64,000 nt of DNA. Source: Thalassospira tepidiphila MCCC 1A03514 (lineage in GTDB: Bacteria; Pseudomonadota; Alphaproteobacteria; Rhodospirillales; Thalassospiraceae). Shown in pieces: positions 52,818 through 62,282 of the stretch. The position numbers were made by a program, and so were the translations under genes. The notes under the pieces are model-generated. The model did no database searches. It was not told the DNA's origin and saw nothing but the letters and a program-made list of their open reading frames with translations. Numbering within the stretch: the stretch's first letter is position 1; each line of letters starts with the position of its first letter. The DNA is taken from NCBI RefSeq assembly GCF_001662875.1, contig NZ_JPVZ01000010.1, positions 1-64,000 on the forward strand. The letters are read 5' to 3'.

Positions 52818-54290
52818 TTGACGACAGGCAGATGGCAGTACGCTACCGCGCTGATTGCAGCGGGTCTAACGTCGCTTGCAATCGGAACAACCGAAGTAAG
52901 CGCACAGCAAAGCATTGATGTGCGTACAGACGAAGCACGCCAGTTTTCCGAAGATTTCGAGCGACTCACCGACGTAACCGCACGGGCGAACTTTCTGCTG
53001 AGCACTGATGATGGCGGCGACATCACCTATGCCGATATCCTTGCAAATCCCGATGACATCGTCCTCAACTTCCGCTGGGCCAAGGCGCAGCTGGCGCGTG
53101 GTGACGTCCGCGGGGCATCGGCAACCCTTGAACGCATTCTTGTTCTGGACCCGGATCTGGCGCCGGTACGCCTGTATTACGCGATTGTTCTTTATCGCCT
53201 TGATAGCCTGGACGAGGCCCGCAGCCAGTTTGATCGCCTGTTGCAAATGGATATCTCGCCAGATGTCGAAACCAATATCCGTCAGTATGTCAGTGCCATC
53301 GAACGCCGCCGCAAGCGCCTGTCACAAAGCCTGACTTTGACACTGGGAAGCCAGATCGACAGCAACCGCAATGCGGCCCCGAACGACAAGGTCCAACTTC
53401 TGACCGGCACGCCGACGACCATCACCGCAAGCGGCGACAAACCCAATAATGACATCGCCTATATCGGGGCGCTTCGCTATGACGTCAGCTATGATCTTGG
53501 CTATCAGGAAGGCCACGAGGTTTTTGCAAGTTTAACCGGTTATGGCAGTGACCAGGTTCAGCTTGACGCGCTGGACCTTGGATCCTTTTCGGCAGAAATC
53601 GGCACGCGTATTCGCGGCGGATACTGGATGCTGACCCCGACACTCAGCCAGACCGCACAGTCGCTTTCGCGCGAGAAGTACCTGACCGCCAGGACCGGCC
53701 GCCTGCGGCTGGACTGGAACGTGCGCCCGTTCTTTAACCTGAACGGCGATGTCAGCTATTCTGACGAGCGATACCAGAACACATCTGAATCCAGTGCGCT
53801 TCGCCTGCATTCGGGTCAGCGCTATGGCGCACGGATCGGCGGCAACTACAATTGGTCGCCAAATCATCGTACGACGGTGAATTTTGCGGCCGGGATGAAG
53901 GAAGCCGCCAGAAACTATTACAGTTACAATAGCTTGAGCGGCGAGCTGATCCATGCTTATCTGTTTGGCGGGGGAAGTTACATCAGCGGAAGCATCCGCT
54001 ATGGCATGGACCAGTACCGGGATCCGGATTTTTTGACGACCGGCAATTCGCCGCAACATCGCACGGATCGCAGTACTCGGACCCGCCTGACATACGGTGC
54101 ACCGCTTTCGACGATATTGCCGACCGACTTGTTTGGGGATAGCGAAACGGCAAATCAGATACTTGGCTTTCTGGCACCGATCAACTGGTCGGTCACCGGT
54201 GAGTATCTGAACACAAAATCAAACATTCCCAACTACGAATACCATAACGCACGTGCACAGGTATTTCTGACACGCCGCTGGGAGTTCTAG
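52818..54290 (+). CDS. TPR/beta-barrel outer-membrane protein (Slam-like)
   Basis: A 490-residue exported protein. A signal peptide (~1-29, ending EVSAQQ) is followed by a TPR-like helical region at ~70-160 (FRWAKAQLARGDVRGASATL; YYAIVLYRLDSLDEARSQFD; IRQYVSAIERRRKR). From ~165 to the end it is an amphipathic beta-barrel with alternating strands and a terminal aromatic (RRWEF), the BAM signal. This layout is that of surface lipoprotein assembly modifiers (DUF560/Slam). It starts at TTG after AGGAAA, and its stop overlaps the start region of the FecR-domain gene. Slam assignment is by architecture and needs a profile search. Confidence 0.68.
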   Translation: MTTGRWQYATALIAAGLTSLAIGTTEVSAQQSIDVRTDEARQFSEDFERLTDVTARANFLLSTDDGGDITYADILANPDDIVLNFRWAKAQLARGDVRGASATLERILVLDPDLAPVRLYYAIVLYRLDSLDEARSQFDRLLQMDISPDVETNIRQYVSAIERRRKRLSQSLTLTLGSQIDSNRNAAPNDKVQLLTGTPTTITASGDKPNNDIAYIGALRYDVSYDLGYQEGHEVFASLTGYGSDQVQLDALDLGSFSAEIGTRIRGGYWMLTPTLSQTAQSLSREKYLTARTGRLRLDWNVRPFFNLNGDVSYSDERYQNTSESSALRLHSGQRYGARIGGNYNWSPNHRTTVNFAAGMKEAARNYYSYNSLSGELIHAYLFGGGSYISGSIRYGMDQYRDPDFLTTGNSPQHRTDRSTRTRLTYGAPLSTILPTDLFGDSETANQILGFLAPINWSVTGEYLNTKSNIPNYEYHNARAQVFLTRRWEF

Positions 54291-54292
54291 TG

Positions 54293-55714
54293 ATGCAAAT
54301 GGCCAAATATTCGCCCCTGAAATCGACTGCGACAATTCGTCGGTTTGCTGGCGCAACGTTGCTTTGCGCACCTTTGATTGCCGCAACAGTCTTTATGGCG
54401 CCAAAACCCGCCAGTGCAGAACTTGAAGCCGAAATGGCGGGCATCTCGGCCGCTGTAACCGGCGAAATCACACTTTCCAAAGTCACCGGCGAAGTCGGCA
54501 TTCTGGTTGAAAGCGGCATGCCGGTCTATCTGGGGGATCGGATCGTTACATCGGCCAACTCGGGCATGCAGGTCCTGTTGCTTGATGAAACGGTGTTTAC
54601 CATCGGCCCGAACAGCGACGTTGCGATTGACGAGTTCGTCTATGACCCGGCCACCGGCGACGGACAAATTGTCGCCGATATGGCCAAGGGCGTGATGCGC
54701 TTTGTCACCGGTAAAATTCCGCTCAACAATCCATCGAGTATGGATGTGAACCTGCCGGTCGGCTCGATTGGTATTCGCGGCACCATTGGCCTGATCCGAT
54801 CCATGACGGCCGAACAGGCAAACGAAATCGTGCCGGGCAGTTTTGATACCACCGACGCAAACACCGCAAACCAGCTGGTTTTCATGGCGGTCAATCAGGG
54901 GCCCGGCCTTTCGCGTAATGACACAACATCACGGCCCGGCGCCTTTGCCGCCTTTAACCAGAATGGCGGCTCGCAAAGCGTGACCGGCGAAAACTTTGGC
55001 GTCTTTGTCTCAGACCGCAACGTCACCACGCCCACACGTTTCCCGACCAGTGCCGCGACGTTTGATTTTTCGGCGAATGTTGTGCGCACCGCATCACTTG
55101 GTGGTGGCTCGGATTCCGGGGCAGGTGCAAACTCGACCTCATCAGCCACTCAACAGCCTGTTGTCACGAGCCAGCAAACCGGACAGGCGCAAAACCAGAC
55201 CGGCGCAACCAGCGCACAAGCCGTTGACGTCGCCATGGCGCAAATCGGAACAGTCAACAGCGCCCAAAATGTCGCTGAAACCACGTCGATCCTGAATAAT
55301 AATCTGGTCAACAATACAAGCAGTTCAGGCGGCTCATCTGACCCATTTAACTATGACGGACTTCGTCAGGTAATGAGTGGTAGCGCCACAACAGGCACCT
55401 TGAATGTCAGTGGCGGCGGAATTTCATACAGTTTCTCGACAACGGTCGATTACGCAAACAGAAAGATCGATGTTTCATTTACCAGCATCAATGATGGCGT
55501 AGGGACAGGTGGATCGGCGTCCTTTTCCGGTTTCGACTACTCAGCAAGCTCCGGGAATGTCGCCTTTGACAACAGTGCTTTTAGCTACAACGCCGCCTGC
55601 AATACGATGAACTGTAATCCGTCTGCGACATTTACGGATGCGACACATGTCGATTTCAATGTGAAGACCACGAACGTTCCGAATGGAAATGCATCATCCG
55701 GGACATTGAATTGA
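54293..55714 (+). CDS. Exported FecR-domain protein with beta-rich C-terminus
   Basis: A 473-residue protein. The signal peptide ends near PKPASA without a lipobox. A FecR domain spans ~60-170: KVTGEVGILVESGMPVYLGD, LLLDETVFTIGPNSDVAIDE and VGSIGIRGTIGLI. A Ser/Thr/Gln/Asn-rich linker (~265-355) follows, then a glycine-rich beta segment (~360-473) with repeats such as GSATTGTLNVSGGGISYSF and GSASFSGFDYSASSGNVAF, resembling the small barrel of TbpB-type Slam substrates. It has one Cys pair (NAACNTMNC). Its start lies two bases after the upstream stop and the cyclase gene follows by 31 bp. GGGAG lies nine bases before the ATG. Confidence 0.75.
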   Translation: MQMAKYSPLKSTATIRRFAGATLLCAPLIAATVFMAPKPASAELEAEMAGISAAVTGEITLSKVTGEVGILVESGMPVYLGDRIVTSANSGMQVLLLDETVFTIGPNSDVAIDEFVYDPATGDGQIVADMAKGVMRFVTGKIPLNNPSSMDVNLPVGSIGIRGTIGLIRSMTAEQANEIVPGSFDTTDANTANQLVFMAVNQGPGLSRNDTTSRPGAFAAFNQNGGSQSVTGENFGVFVSDRNVTTPTRFPTSAATFDFSANVVRTASLGGGSDSGAGANSTSSATQQPVVTSQQTGQAQNQTGATSAQAVDVAMAQIGTVNSAQNVAETTSILNNNLVNNTSSSGGSSDPFNYDGLRQVMSGSATTGTLNVSGGGISYSFSTTVDYANRKIDVSFTSINDGVGTGGSASFSGFDYSASSGNVAFDNSAFSYNAACNTMNCNPSATFTDATHVDFNVKTTNVPNGNASSGTLN

Positions 55715-55745
55715 TCCTCTTGATCCTTCGATCAAAGGCACAATC

Positions 55746-58028
55746 ATGGGTCTGAGAAAATTCGGTCTTATGACCGGGCTGCAATATATCGTTCCGCTGG
55801 CCATACTCTTCACCTGCATCGTTTTGCGCTGGCAGAATGTGCCGGTGATTGATCAGCTGCGTTTAACGGTTTTCGATCTTTATCAACAAATTGCACCGCG
55901 CGCTTATGAAGATGTCGGGGTTCGGATTGTCGATATTGATGAGCGCAGTTTGGCCAGCGAGGGCCAATGGCCGTGGCCGCGTACCAAGCTTTCGGAATTG
56001 CTTTATCGCCTGCGCGCCAATGGGGCGCTTGTCGTTGGCTTTGATATGGTTTTTGCCGAACCTGATCGTACATCCCCATCACGTGTGATCGACGATTGGC
56101 CGCAAAGCACGGAACGTGATCGTATCGCGGAAATGGCAAAGGCCTTGCCCGATCACGATCAGTTATTTGCCCAATTCATCAAGGGTACTGGCAACGTGGT
56201 CACCGCGGTTCAGCTCCGCAATGGCGAGTTTGATGCCCTTCCCCGCCAGGTCGGGAATTTCAGTGCAGCTGGCGAAGCAGGTCGCACGCTTTCAGATTTC
56301 GTTCCGGTCTTGCCAAGTGCAGCCAGAAACCTTGATATTATTGAAGCGGCTGCGACCGGCAATGCGCTGGTCAACGTCTCGCCGGGTCAGGACGGGATTG
56401 TACGCCGTGTGCCGTTGATGGCTGCCATCGACCATGATCAGCCAGGCATTGGCAAGCCAGTTTACCCGACACTCAGCCTTGAGATGTTGCGCGTTTTACA
56501 GAATGCCCCCAAGACCATGCTGGTGCGGATGTCAGGGGCGAGCGGCAGTACGCGCTGGACCAACTCGGAAGGCATTGCGTCCGTTCGCGTTGGTGCCCTG
56601 ACCATCCCGACGGATCGCGCCGGGTATATGTGGGTGCATTTTACCGGCCATCAGAAAGACCGGTATCTTTCGGCGACAGATATCCTCAACGGAACGGTCG
56701 GAACCGACATTCTGCAAAATAAAATGGTGCTACTGGGAACGAGTGCAGCCGGGTTGCTTGACTTGCGCTCCACCCCGCTTGATCGCGTGATCCCGGGGGT
56801 CGAAGTCCATGCCGAGATGCTTGAACAGATGCTGCTTGAACATTTCATGACCCGTCCCTATTGGGCGGCGGAGGTCGAAATGCTGGTCCTTCTGATCATC
56901 GGCATGTTCTTCATTCTGGCAGTTCCACGGCTTGGTGCGGTCTGGCCGGCGGTGATTGGTCTGGCGGTTGCGACCAGCGCGATCGGCATTTCCTGGTGGG
57001 CCTACTCAGATAAACTCGTACTCATCGATCCGCTCTATCCGATTGTCGGTTTGGCAGCCGTCTATCTTGCAACCAGTTCGCTTGGTTTCATGCGGACCGA
57101 GGGCGAACGCCGTCAGGTGCGCGCAGCCTTTGCCAACTATCTGTCACCGGCATTGGTGGCGCAACTGGCCGAACATCCCGAACGTCTGAAACTGGGCGGG
57201 GAAACCCGTGACATGACCCTGATGTTCTGTGATGTCCGCGGATTTACCGCCATATCCGAAGGTTTCAAATCCAATCCGCAAGGCCTGACACGCCTGATCA
57301 ACCGACTTCTGACACCACTGAGCGAATGCATCCTGAACCGTGAGGGCACGATTGATAAATACATGGGCGACTGCATCATGGCGTTCTGGAATGCGCCACT
57401 TGATGTTGAAAACCATGCCCACAATGCCTGTGACAGCGCGCTTGCGATGCGACATGCGCTTAGAAAGCTCAATGACGAACGCAAACAGGAAGCAGAACAA
57501 GCCAATGAGCCCTTCCTGCCGCTCAATGTCGGCATCGGGATCAATTGCGGTGATTGTCTTGTCGGCAATATGGGATCGGATCAGCGCTTTGATTATTCGG
57601 TGCTGGGCGATGCGGTCAACCTCGCTTCCCGGCTTGAGGGACAATCAAAGAACTATGGCGTCGATGTCGTTCTGGGCGAGGATGTTGCCACACGGGTTGG
57701 TGATGATTTCGCACTGATCGAACTCGATTTGATCACCGTTAAGGGCAAAAGCGAGGCACTGCATATTTTTGCCCTGCTGGGCGATAAGGACATGGCGGCA
57801 TCAGCGCAGTTCAAAAACTTCGCCGATTTGCACGCGGCCATGCTTTCGGCCTATCGCGCCCGAAACTGGGATGAGGCCGAAAATTTGATCGCAGAATGCC
57901 AGCAGGCATCAAGCGATTTTGCGAAGCTTGGCGACCTTTATGATCTTTACGCCAGCCGCATCGCTTTGTTCAAAGAAACGCCCCCACCAGCCGATTGGGA
58001 TGGCGTATTCATCGCCACCAGCAAATAG
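55746..58028 (+). CDS. CHASE2-domain class III adenylate/guanylate cyclase
   Basis: A 760-residue membrane cyclase. After one N-terminal helix, an extracytoplasmic CHASE2 sensor (~35-365) contains VRIVDIDERSLASEGQWPWP, ANGALVVGFDMVFAEPDR and LDRVIPGVEVHAEMLEQML. Three helices (~375-445) lead to the cyclase domain: metal Asp496 in MTLMFCDVRGFT, Lys538 and second metal Asp542 in DKYMGDCIMAFW, and Ser618, Asn625 and Arg629 in DYSVLGDAVNLASRL. All catalytic residues are present, so it should be active; Lys/Ser at the base-selecting positions favours ATP. It ends a three-gene operon with the FecR and barrel genes, its likely signal source. Confidence 0.9.
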   Translation: MGLRKFGLMTGLQYIVPLAILFTCIVLRWQNVPVIDQLRLTVFDLYQQIAPRAYEDVGVRIVDIDERSLASEGQWPWPRTKLSELLYRLRANGALVVGFDMVFAEPDRTSPSRVIDDWPQSTERDRIAEMAKALPDHDQLFAQFIKGTGNVVTAVQLRNGEFDALPRQVGNFSAAGEAGRTLSDFVPVLPSAARNLDIIEAAATGNALVNVSPGQDGIVRRVPLMAAIDHDQPGIGKPVYPTLSLEMLRVLQNAPKTMLVRMSGASGSTRWTNSEGIASVRVGALTIPTDRAGYMWVHFTGHQKDRYLSATDILNGTVGTDILQNKMVLLGTSAAGLLDLRSTPLDRVIPGVEVHAEMLEQMLLEHFMTRPYWAAEVEMLVLLIIGMFFILAVPRLGAVWPAVIGLAVATSAIGISWWAYSDKLVLIDPLYPIVGLAAVYLATSSLGFMRTEGERRQVRAAFANYLSPALVAQLAEHPERLKLGGETRDMTLMFCDVRGFTAISEGFKSNPQGLTRLINRLLTPLSECILNREGTIDKYMGDCIMAFWNAPLDVENHAHNACDSALAMRHALRKLNDERKQEAEQANEPFLPLNVGIGINCGDCLVGNMGSDQRFDYSVLGDAVNLASRLEGQSKNYGVDVVLGEDVATRVGDDFALIELDLITVKGKSEALHIFALLGDKDMAASAQFKNFADLHAAMLSAYRARNWDEAENLIAECQQASSDFAKLGDLYDLYASRIALFKETPPPADWDGVFIATSK

Positions 58029-58131
58029 CTTACTTGCCAAGCACGCAAAATCCAAACAATCTTGGCCAACCACCAAACAGCATTGCCTTGCCAAACTGCG
58101 CGCCTTTTTACGTCATCCCTTTGAGGCCCCA

Positions 58132-59154
58132 ATGAACTTTTCATCTGACAATGTCACCCCGATCTGTCCGGAAATCCTTGCGGCTATCGCCGCCGAAAGT
58201 GATGCCAGCGCCCTGCCCTATGGCGCGGATGACAAAAGCCAAAAGCTTGATGCTGCTTTTTCAGAATTGTTCGGGCGTGATGTATCCGTCGTGCCGGTTG
58301 CAACCGGAACGGCGGCCAACGTCATTGGGCTTTCTGGGCTGGTGTCGCCATTTGGCGGCGTGGTCTGTCATCACCACGCCCATATCAATGTCACGGAATC
58401 CACAGGTGTTGCCTTTTACGGCGGCGGGGCAAAGTTGCTGGGGATTGACGGGCCGTCGGCAAAGATCGAAGCCGACGCACTGGATGCCTATTTGACCAAC
58501 CATGTTTCAAACGGCATGCATTCAGTTGATCCGGAATGTGTTGCGATCACGCAAAGTACCGAGTTCGGAACCGTTTACAGCGTTGATGAAATTCAGGCGA
58601 TTGGATCGGTTTGCCAAAAACACAATATGCGGCTTTTCATGGATGGGGCACGTTTTGCCAATGCGGTTGCCGCCCTTGATTGCCACCCATCTGAAATCAC
58701 ATGGAAAGCCGGTGTTGACGTCCTGAGCTTTGGCGCCACCAAGAACGGCGCCTTGGCTGTTGATGCGATTATTTTGTTTGATCCGGAACTCCGGCGCAAA
58801 ACGGAACAGAACCGCAAGCGCGGCGGCCATCTGTTTTCCAAGCACCGCTATCTTGCCGCACAGCTTCTGGCTTATCTTGAAGATGACCTATGGCTGCGCA
58901 ATGCCCGTCATGCCAACACAGCCGCACAGGCACTTGCCAAATCCCTTTCAACCATGGGCGCAAAGCCAGCCTTTGTTCCCCAGGGCAACGAGCTGTTTAT
59001 TCACATGACCAATGCCTTGGCCGAGAAGCTCCGCGATGCAGGTATTGTATTCCGCCCCTGGCCGTCACTTGGTCCGGATGCCTATCGGTTTGTCTGTGCC
59101 TGGAACAGTCCGATTGAGTTGATCGAAGCCTTGCCGGAAACCGTTGGTCAATAG
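58132..59154 (+). CDS. Low-specificity L-threonine aldolase (copy 1)
   Basis: A 340-residue PLP fold-type I enzyme of the beta-eliminating lyase family, cleaving threonine to glycine and acetaldehyde. It has NFSSDNVTPICPEILAAI, VATGTAANVIGLSGL, the Asp/Gly loop LFMDGARFANAV and the PLP lysine in LSFGATKNGALAVDA. The ATG at 58132 gives the family length. It is 75 bp before a paralogue with about two-thirds identity, indicating tandem duplication. It starts 103 bp after the cyclase gene without a clear terminator between. Confidence 0.9.
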   Translation: MNFSSDNVTPICPEILAAIAAESDASALPYGADDKSQKLDAAFSELFGRDVSVVPVATGTAANVIGLSGLVSPFGGVVCHHHAHINVTESTGVAFYGGGAKLLGIDGPSAKIEADALDAYLTNHVSNGMHSVDPECVAITQSTEFGTVYSVDEIQAIGSVCQKHNMRLFMDGARFANAVAALDCHPSEITWKAGVDVLSFGATKNGALAVDAIILFDPELRRKTEQNRKRGGHLFSKHRYLAAQLLAYLEDDLWLRNARHANTAAQALAKSLSTMGAKPAFVPQGNELFIHMTNALAEKLRDAGIVFRPWPSLGPDAYRFVCAWNSPIELIEALPETVGQ

Positions 59155-59228
59155 CGCAGCCTTGCCATGCCGCCCGGCTGCATGTGATATCACCGCCCCA
59201 ATGCCACCAAAAAACGACGAGATTTAAG

Positions 59229-60248
59229 ATGAATTTTGCCTCGGACAACGTATCGCCCTTTTGCCCGGAAATTCTGGAAGCCCTGACAAAGGACGCGTCT
59301 GTCAATGCGCCGGCCTATGGCGGTGACGATCTCAGCCAGCAACTCGATGCAGCCTTTTCCGAACTGTTTGACAAGGAAGTTGCCGTCATCCCGGTTGCAA
59401 CCGGCACTGCGGCAAACTGTATCAGCTTGTCTGCGCTTGTTTCGCCCTATGGCGGGGTGGTTTGCCACCACGAAGCGCATATCAACGAGGATGAAAGCAC
59501 CGGCGTTGCCTTCTTCACGGGCGGCGCGAAGCTTTTGCCGATGGATGGCCCGGCAGCAAAGCTTGAAGCAGATGGCCTTGATGGCTTTGTCAGCGGTCTG
59601 GTTGATCGCGGTGTGCATTCGGTGTCGCCTGAATGTGTGGCGATCACACAGGCTACAGAACTTGGTGCGGTGTACACGGTTGAAGAGGTCAAGGCGATTG
59701 GCGAGGTCTGCCGCAAGCATGATCTGCGCCTGTTTATGGACGGGGCGCGTTTTGCCAACGCGATGGCACATCTCAAATGCCATCCGGCCGACGTCACCTG
59801 GAAGGCCGGCGTCGATGCCCTCAGCTTTGGCGCGACCAAAAATGGTGCGATGGCGGTTGATGCCATTGTTCTTTTTGACACCAGCTTGAAACCCCGGATC
59901 GAGCAGGCGCGCAAACGCAGTGGCCACCTGCATTCCAAGCACCGCTATCTGGCGACCCAGCTTCTGGCCTATATCAGGGATGATGTCTGGCTGAAAAATG
60001 CCGCCCACGCCAACGCAGCAGCGCAGGCCCTTGCCGACGTCCTGATCAAACAGGGCGCGTCACTTACGCATGCGGCAGAGGGCAATGAGCTGTTTATCAA
60101 AATGTCCCCGGATCTTGCTGCAAAATTGCGTGATGCCGGTCTTATGTTCCACGGCTGGCCATCGCTTGGTGCCGATGTTTATCGATTTGTTGCGGCGTGG
60201 AACGCGGATATCGTGCAAATCACGAAACTCAATACCACTCTAGGGTAG
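59229..60248 (+). CDS. Low-specificity L-threonine aldolase (copy 2)
   Basis: A 339-residue paralogue of the preceding gene. It shares NFASDNVSPFCPEILEAL, VATGTAANCISLSAL, LFMDGARFANAM and the PLP lysine in LSFGATKNGAMAVDA, so both copies should be active. The copies differ along their whole length rather than at one end, so the duplication is old. Substrate preference could differ (for example phenylserine or allo-threonine), but this cannot be read from the sequence. A 406-bp regulatory gap follows. Confidence 0.9.
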   Translation: MNFASDNVSPFCPEILEALTKDASVNAPAYGGDDLSQQLDAAFSELFDKEVAVIPVATGTAANCISLSALVSPYGGVVCHHEAHINEDESTGVAFFTGGAKLLPMDGPAAKLEADGLDGFVSGLVDRGVHSVSPECVAITQATELGAVYTVEEVKAIGEVCRKHDLRLFMDGARFANAMAHLKCHPADVTWKAGVDALSFGATKNGAMAVDAIVLFDTSLKPRIEQARKRSGHLHSKHRYLATQLLAYIRDDVWLKNAAHANAAAQALADVLIKQGASLTHAAEGNELFIKMSPDLAAKLRDAGLMFHGWPSLGADVYRFVAAWNADIVQITKLNTTLG

Positions 60249-60654
60249 AAATTGAGGCAAAAAGGACGGGTGAAATCAAACGAATCATTATGATTCAATA
60301 AGATATGAATCGTTTAAAAGCACATTTTAAACACGTGATTTAGCGATTTCACCGGCCGAGCCTTGAAAAAAATGCACTGCTGCAATGATGAAACCGGACA
60401 GTGAATTTCATAAAAATAACAAATACTTGACTTAAATTCATCATTCGGACCTGCGGTCGCACTACGTAAAATCCCGCAGGAACCGTTGACGATACGCAGA
60501 AACCCTGATTACTTTCCCTCGTCGATTGCCAACATTCATACCTGTTGGATCGGGTAAACCTCGTCCGTTGCAAAATATGCTGTCAAACGTGACCGGATCA
60601 AATGTCACGCGGACAGCATTGATTTGCTCGGACCAGCCTTGAGGGAGGCATTTA
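60249..60654 (+). promoter_or_regulatory. Regulatory region upstream of dppA with palindromes
   Basis: A 406-bp non-coding region. It contains GAATCAT-T-ATGATTC (60282-60296) and GTTTAAAA-GCACA-TTTTAAAC (60312-60332), two perfect inverted repeats in an AT-rich stretch, plus TTGACT near 60427 that may be a -35 box. The translation signal GAGGGAGG lies just before dppA. The first palindrome looks like an operator; the second could be an operator or a weak terminator after the aldolase gene. No ORF is credible here. Confidence 0.5.
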
Positions 60655-62262
60655 ATGAAAGCGAATTTCGTCAAAGTGGCACTTGGTGCAGGCCTGCTTG
60701 CAGCCACCGCACTTGCTGCTCCGACTGCCGCTTCGGCAAAAACCCTGGTATATTGCTCGGAAGGTAGCCCGGAAGGCTTCAACCCGCAGCTTTACACTGC
60801 AGGTACGACCTTCGATGCGTCTTCGCGTCAGGTCTTCAACCGCCTCGTACAGTTCAAGCGCGGTACCACCACCATCGTTCCGGGTCTTGCGACCAGCTGG
60901 GACGTTTCGGCTGATGGTCTGGAATATACCTTCAACCTGCGTGAAGGCGTGAAATTCCACACCACCGAAGACTTCACCCCGACCCGTGATTTCAATGCTG
61001 ATGACGTGATCTTCACCTTCATGCGTCAGTTTGACACCGAGCACCCGTATCATGGTGTTTCGGGCGGCGGTTACGAGTACTTCAACTCGATGTCGATGGG
61101 CGACTTGGTCAAGGACATCGTCAAGGTTGACGATCAAACCGTCAAATTCGTGCTGAACCGTCCGGAAGCACCGTTCATCGCCAACATGGCCATGGACTTC
61201 GCATCTGTTCTGTCGGCTGAATATGCTGACAAGATGATGGAAGCAGGCACCCCGGAAAATGTTGACCTGAACCCGGTCGGTACCGGTCCGTTCCAGCTCG
61301 TTGCCTATCAGAAAGATGCGGTTATCCGTTACAAAGCATTCCCGGAATACTGGGAAGGCAAAGCAGCAATCGATAACCTGATCTTCGCAATCACCCCGGA
61401 CAGCACCGTTCGCTACCAGAAGCTGAAAGCTGGCGAATGCCATGTCATGCCGTTCCCGAACCCGGCTGATCTGGAAGAGATGGAAGCAGATGCCGACATC
61501 AACCTGATGAGCCAGGAAGGTCTGAACGTTGGTTATCTGGGCTACAACACCCAGAAAGAACCGTTCACCGACCCGAAAGTTCGTAAAGCACTGAACATGG
61601 CGATCAACAAAGACGCCATCATCGAAGGTGTTTATCAGGGTGCCGGTTCGGCTGCGAAAAACCCGCTGCCGCCGACCATCTGGTCTTACAACAACGACAC
61701 CGTTGATGACCCGTATGATCCGGAAGCAGCCAAAGCCATGCTGGCAGAAGCTGGTTATCCGGACGGCTTCACCACCGACATCTGGGCGATGCCGGTTCAG
61801 CGTCCTTACAACCCGAACGCACGCCGTATGGCTGAACTCGTTCAGGCTGACTGGGCTGCTATTGGTGTGAACGCCGAGATCGTATCCTACGAATGGGGTG
61901 AATACCTTGATCGCACCAAAAAAGGTGAACAGGGTACCTTCATGCTCGGTTGGACCGGTGATAACGGTGACCCCGACAACTTCCTCGCAGTTCTTCTTGG
62001 CTGTGACGCAGTTGGCAGTGCGAACCGTGCACAGTGGTGCAACGAAGAGTTCGATAACCTGATTCAGCAGGCAAAAACCACCTCGGACGTTCTCGAGCGC
62101 ACCCGTCTGTACGAAGAAGCTCAGCTGGTCTTCAAACGCGAAGCACCGTGGGCAACCATCGCACACTCGATCGTGTTCGAACCGATCCGCAGCGAAGTTG
62201 TTGACTACAAAATCGATCCGTTCGGTGGTCACATCTTCTATGGTGTAGATCTCGCTGAATAA
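60655..62262 (+). CDS. dppA: Dipeptide ABC transporter substrate-binding protein
   Basis: A 535-residue family 5 solute-binding protein. The signal peptide is ~1-28 (GAGLLAATALAAPTAASA). The mature start KTLVYCSEGSPEGFNPQLYT and the later LVRFKRGTTTIVPGLATSW-like segment (LVQFKRGTTTIVPGLATSW), LNRPEAPFIANMAMDF, NPVGTGPFQLVAYQKD and LGWTGDNGDPDNFLAVLLGC are typical of DppA. It binds di- or oligopeptides in the periplasm. Codon use is strongly biased, indicating high expression. A terminator-like hairpin separates it from the permease genes dppB and dppC. Confidence 0.93.
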   Translation: MKANFVKVALGAGLLAATALAAPTAASAKTLVYCSEGSPEGFNPQLYTAGTTFDASSRQVFNRLVQFKRGTTTIVPGLATSWDVSADGLEYTFNLREGVKFHTTEDFTPTRDFNADDVIFTFMRQFDTEHPYHGVSGGGYEYFNSMSMGDLVKDIVKVDDQTVKFVLNRPEAPFIANMAMDFASVLSAEYADKMMEAGTPENVDLNPVGTGPFQLVAYQKDAVIRYKAFPEYWEGKAAIDNLIFAITPDSTVRYQKLKAGECHVMPFPNPADLEEMEADADINLMSQEGLNVGYLGYNTQKEPFTDPKVRKALNMAINKDAIIEGVYQGAGSAAKNPLPPTIWSYNNDTVDDPYDPEAAKAMLAEAGYPDGFTTDIWAMPVQRPYNPNARRMAELVQADWAAIGVNAEIVSYEWGEYLDRTKKGEQGTFMLGWTGDNGDPDNFLAVLLGCDAVGSANRAQWCNEEFDNLIQQAKTTSDVLERTRLYEEAQLVFKREAPWATIAHSIVFEPIRSEVVDYKIDPFGGHIFYGVDLAE

Positions 62263-62282
62263 GCGTATCAAAACCTGATCAG

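Noticed and set aside
52750-53010. Repeated AACTTTCTGCTGA before and inside the barrel gene
   Set aside because: A 13-base match in 240 bp with no extended similarity; treated as chance.
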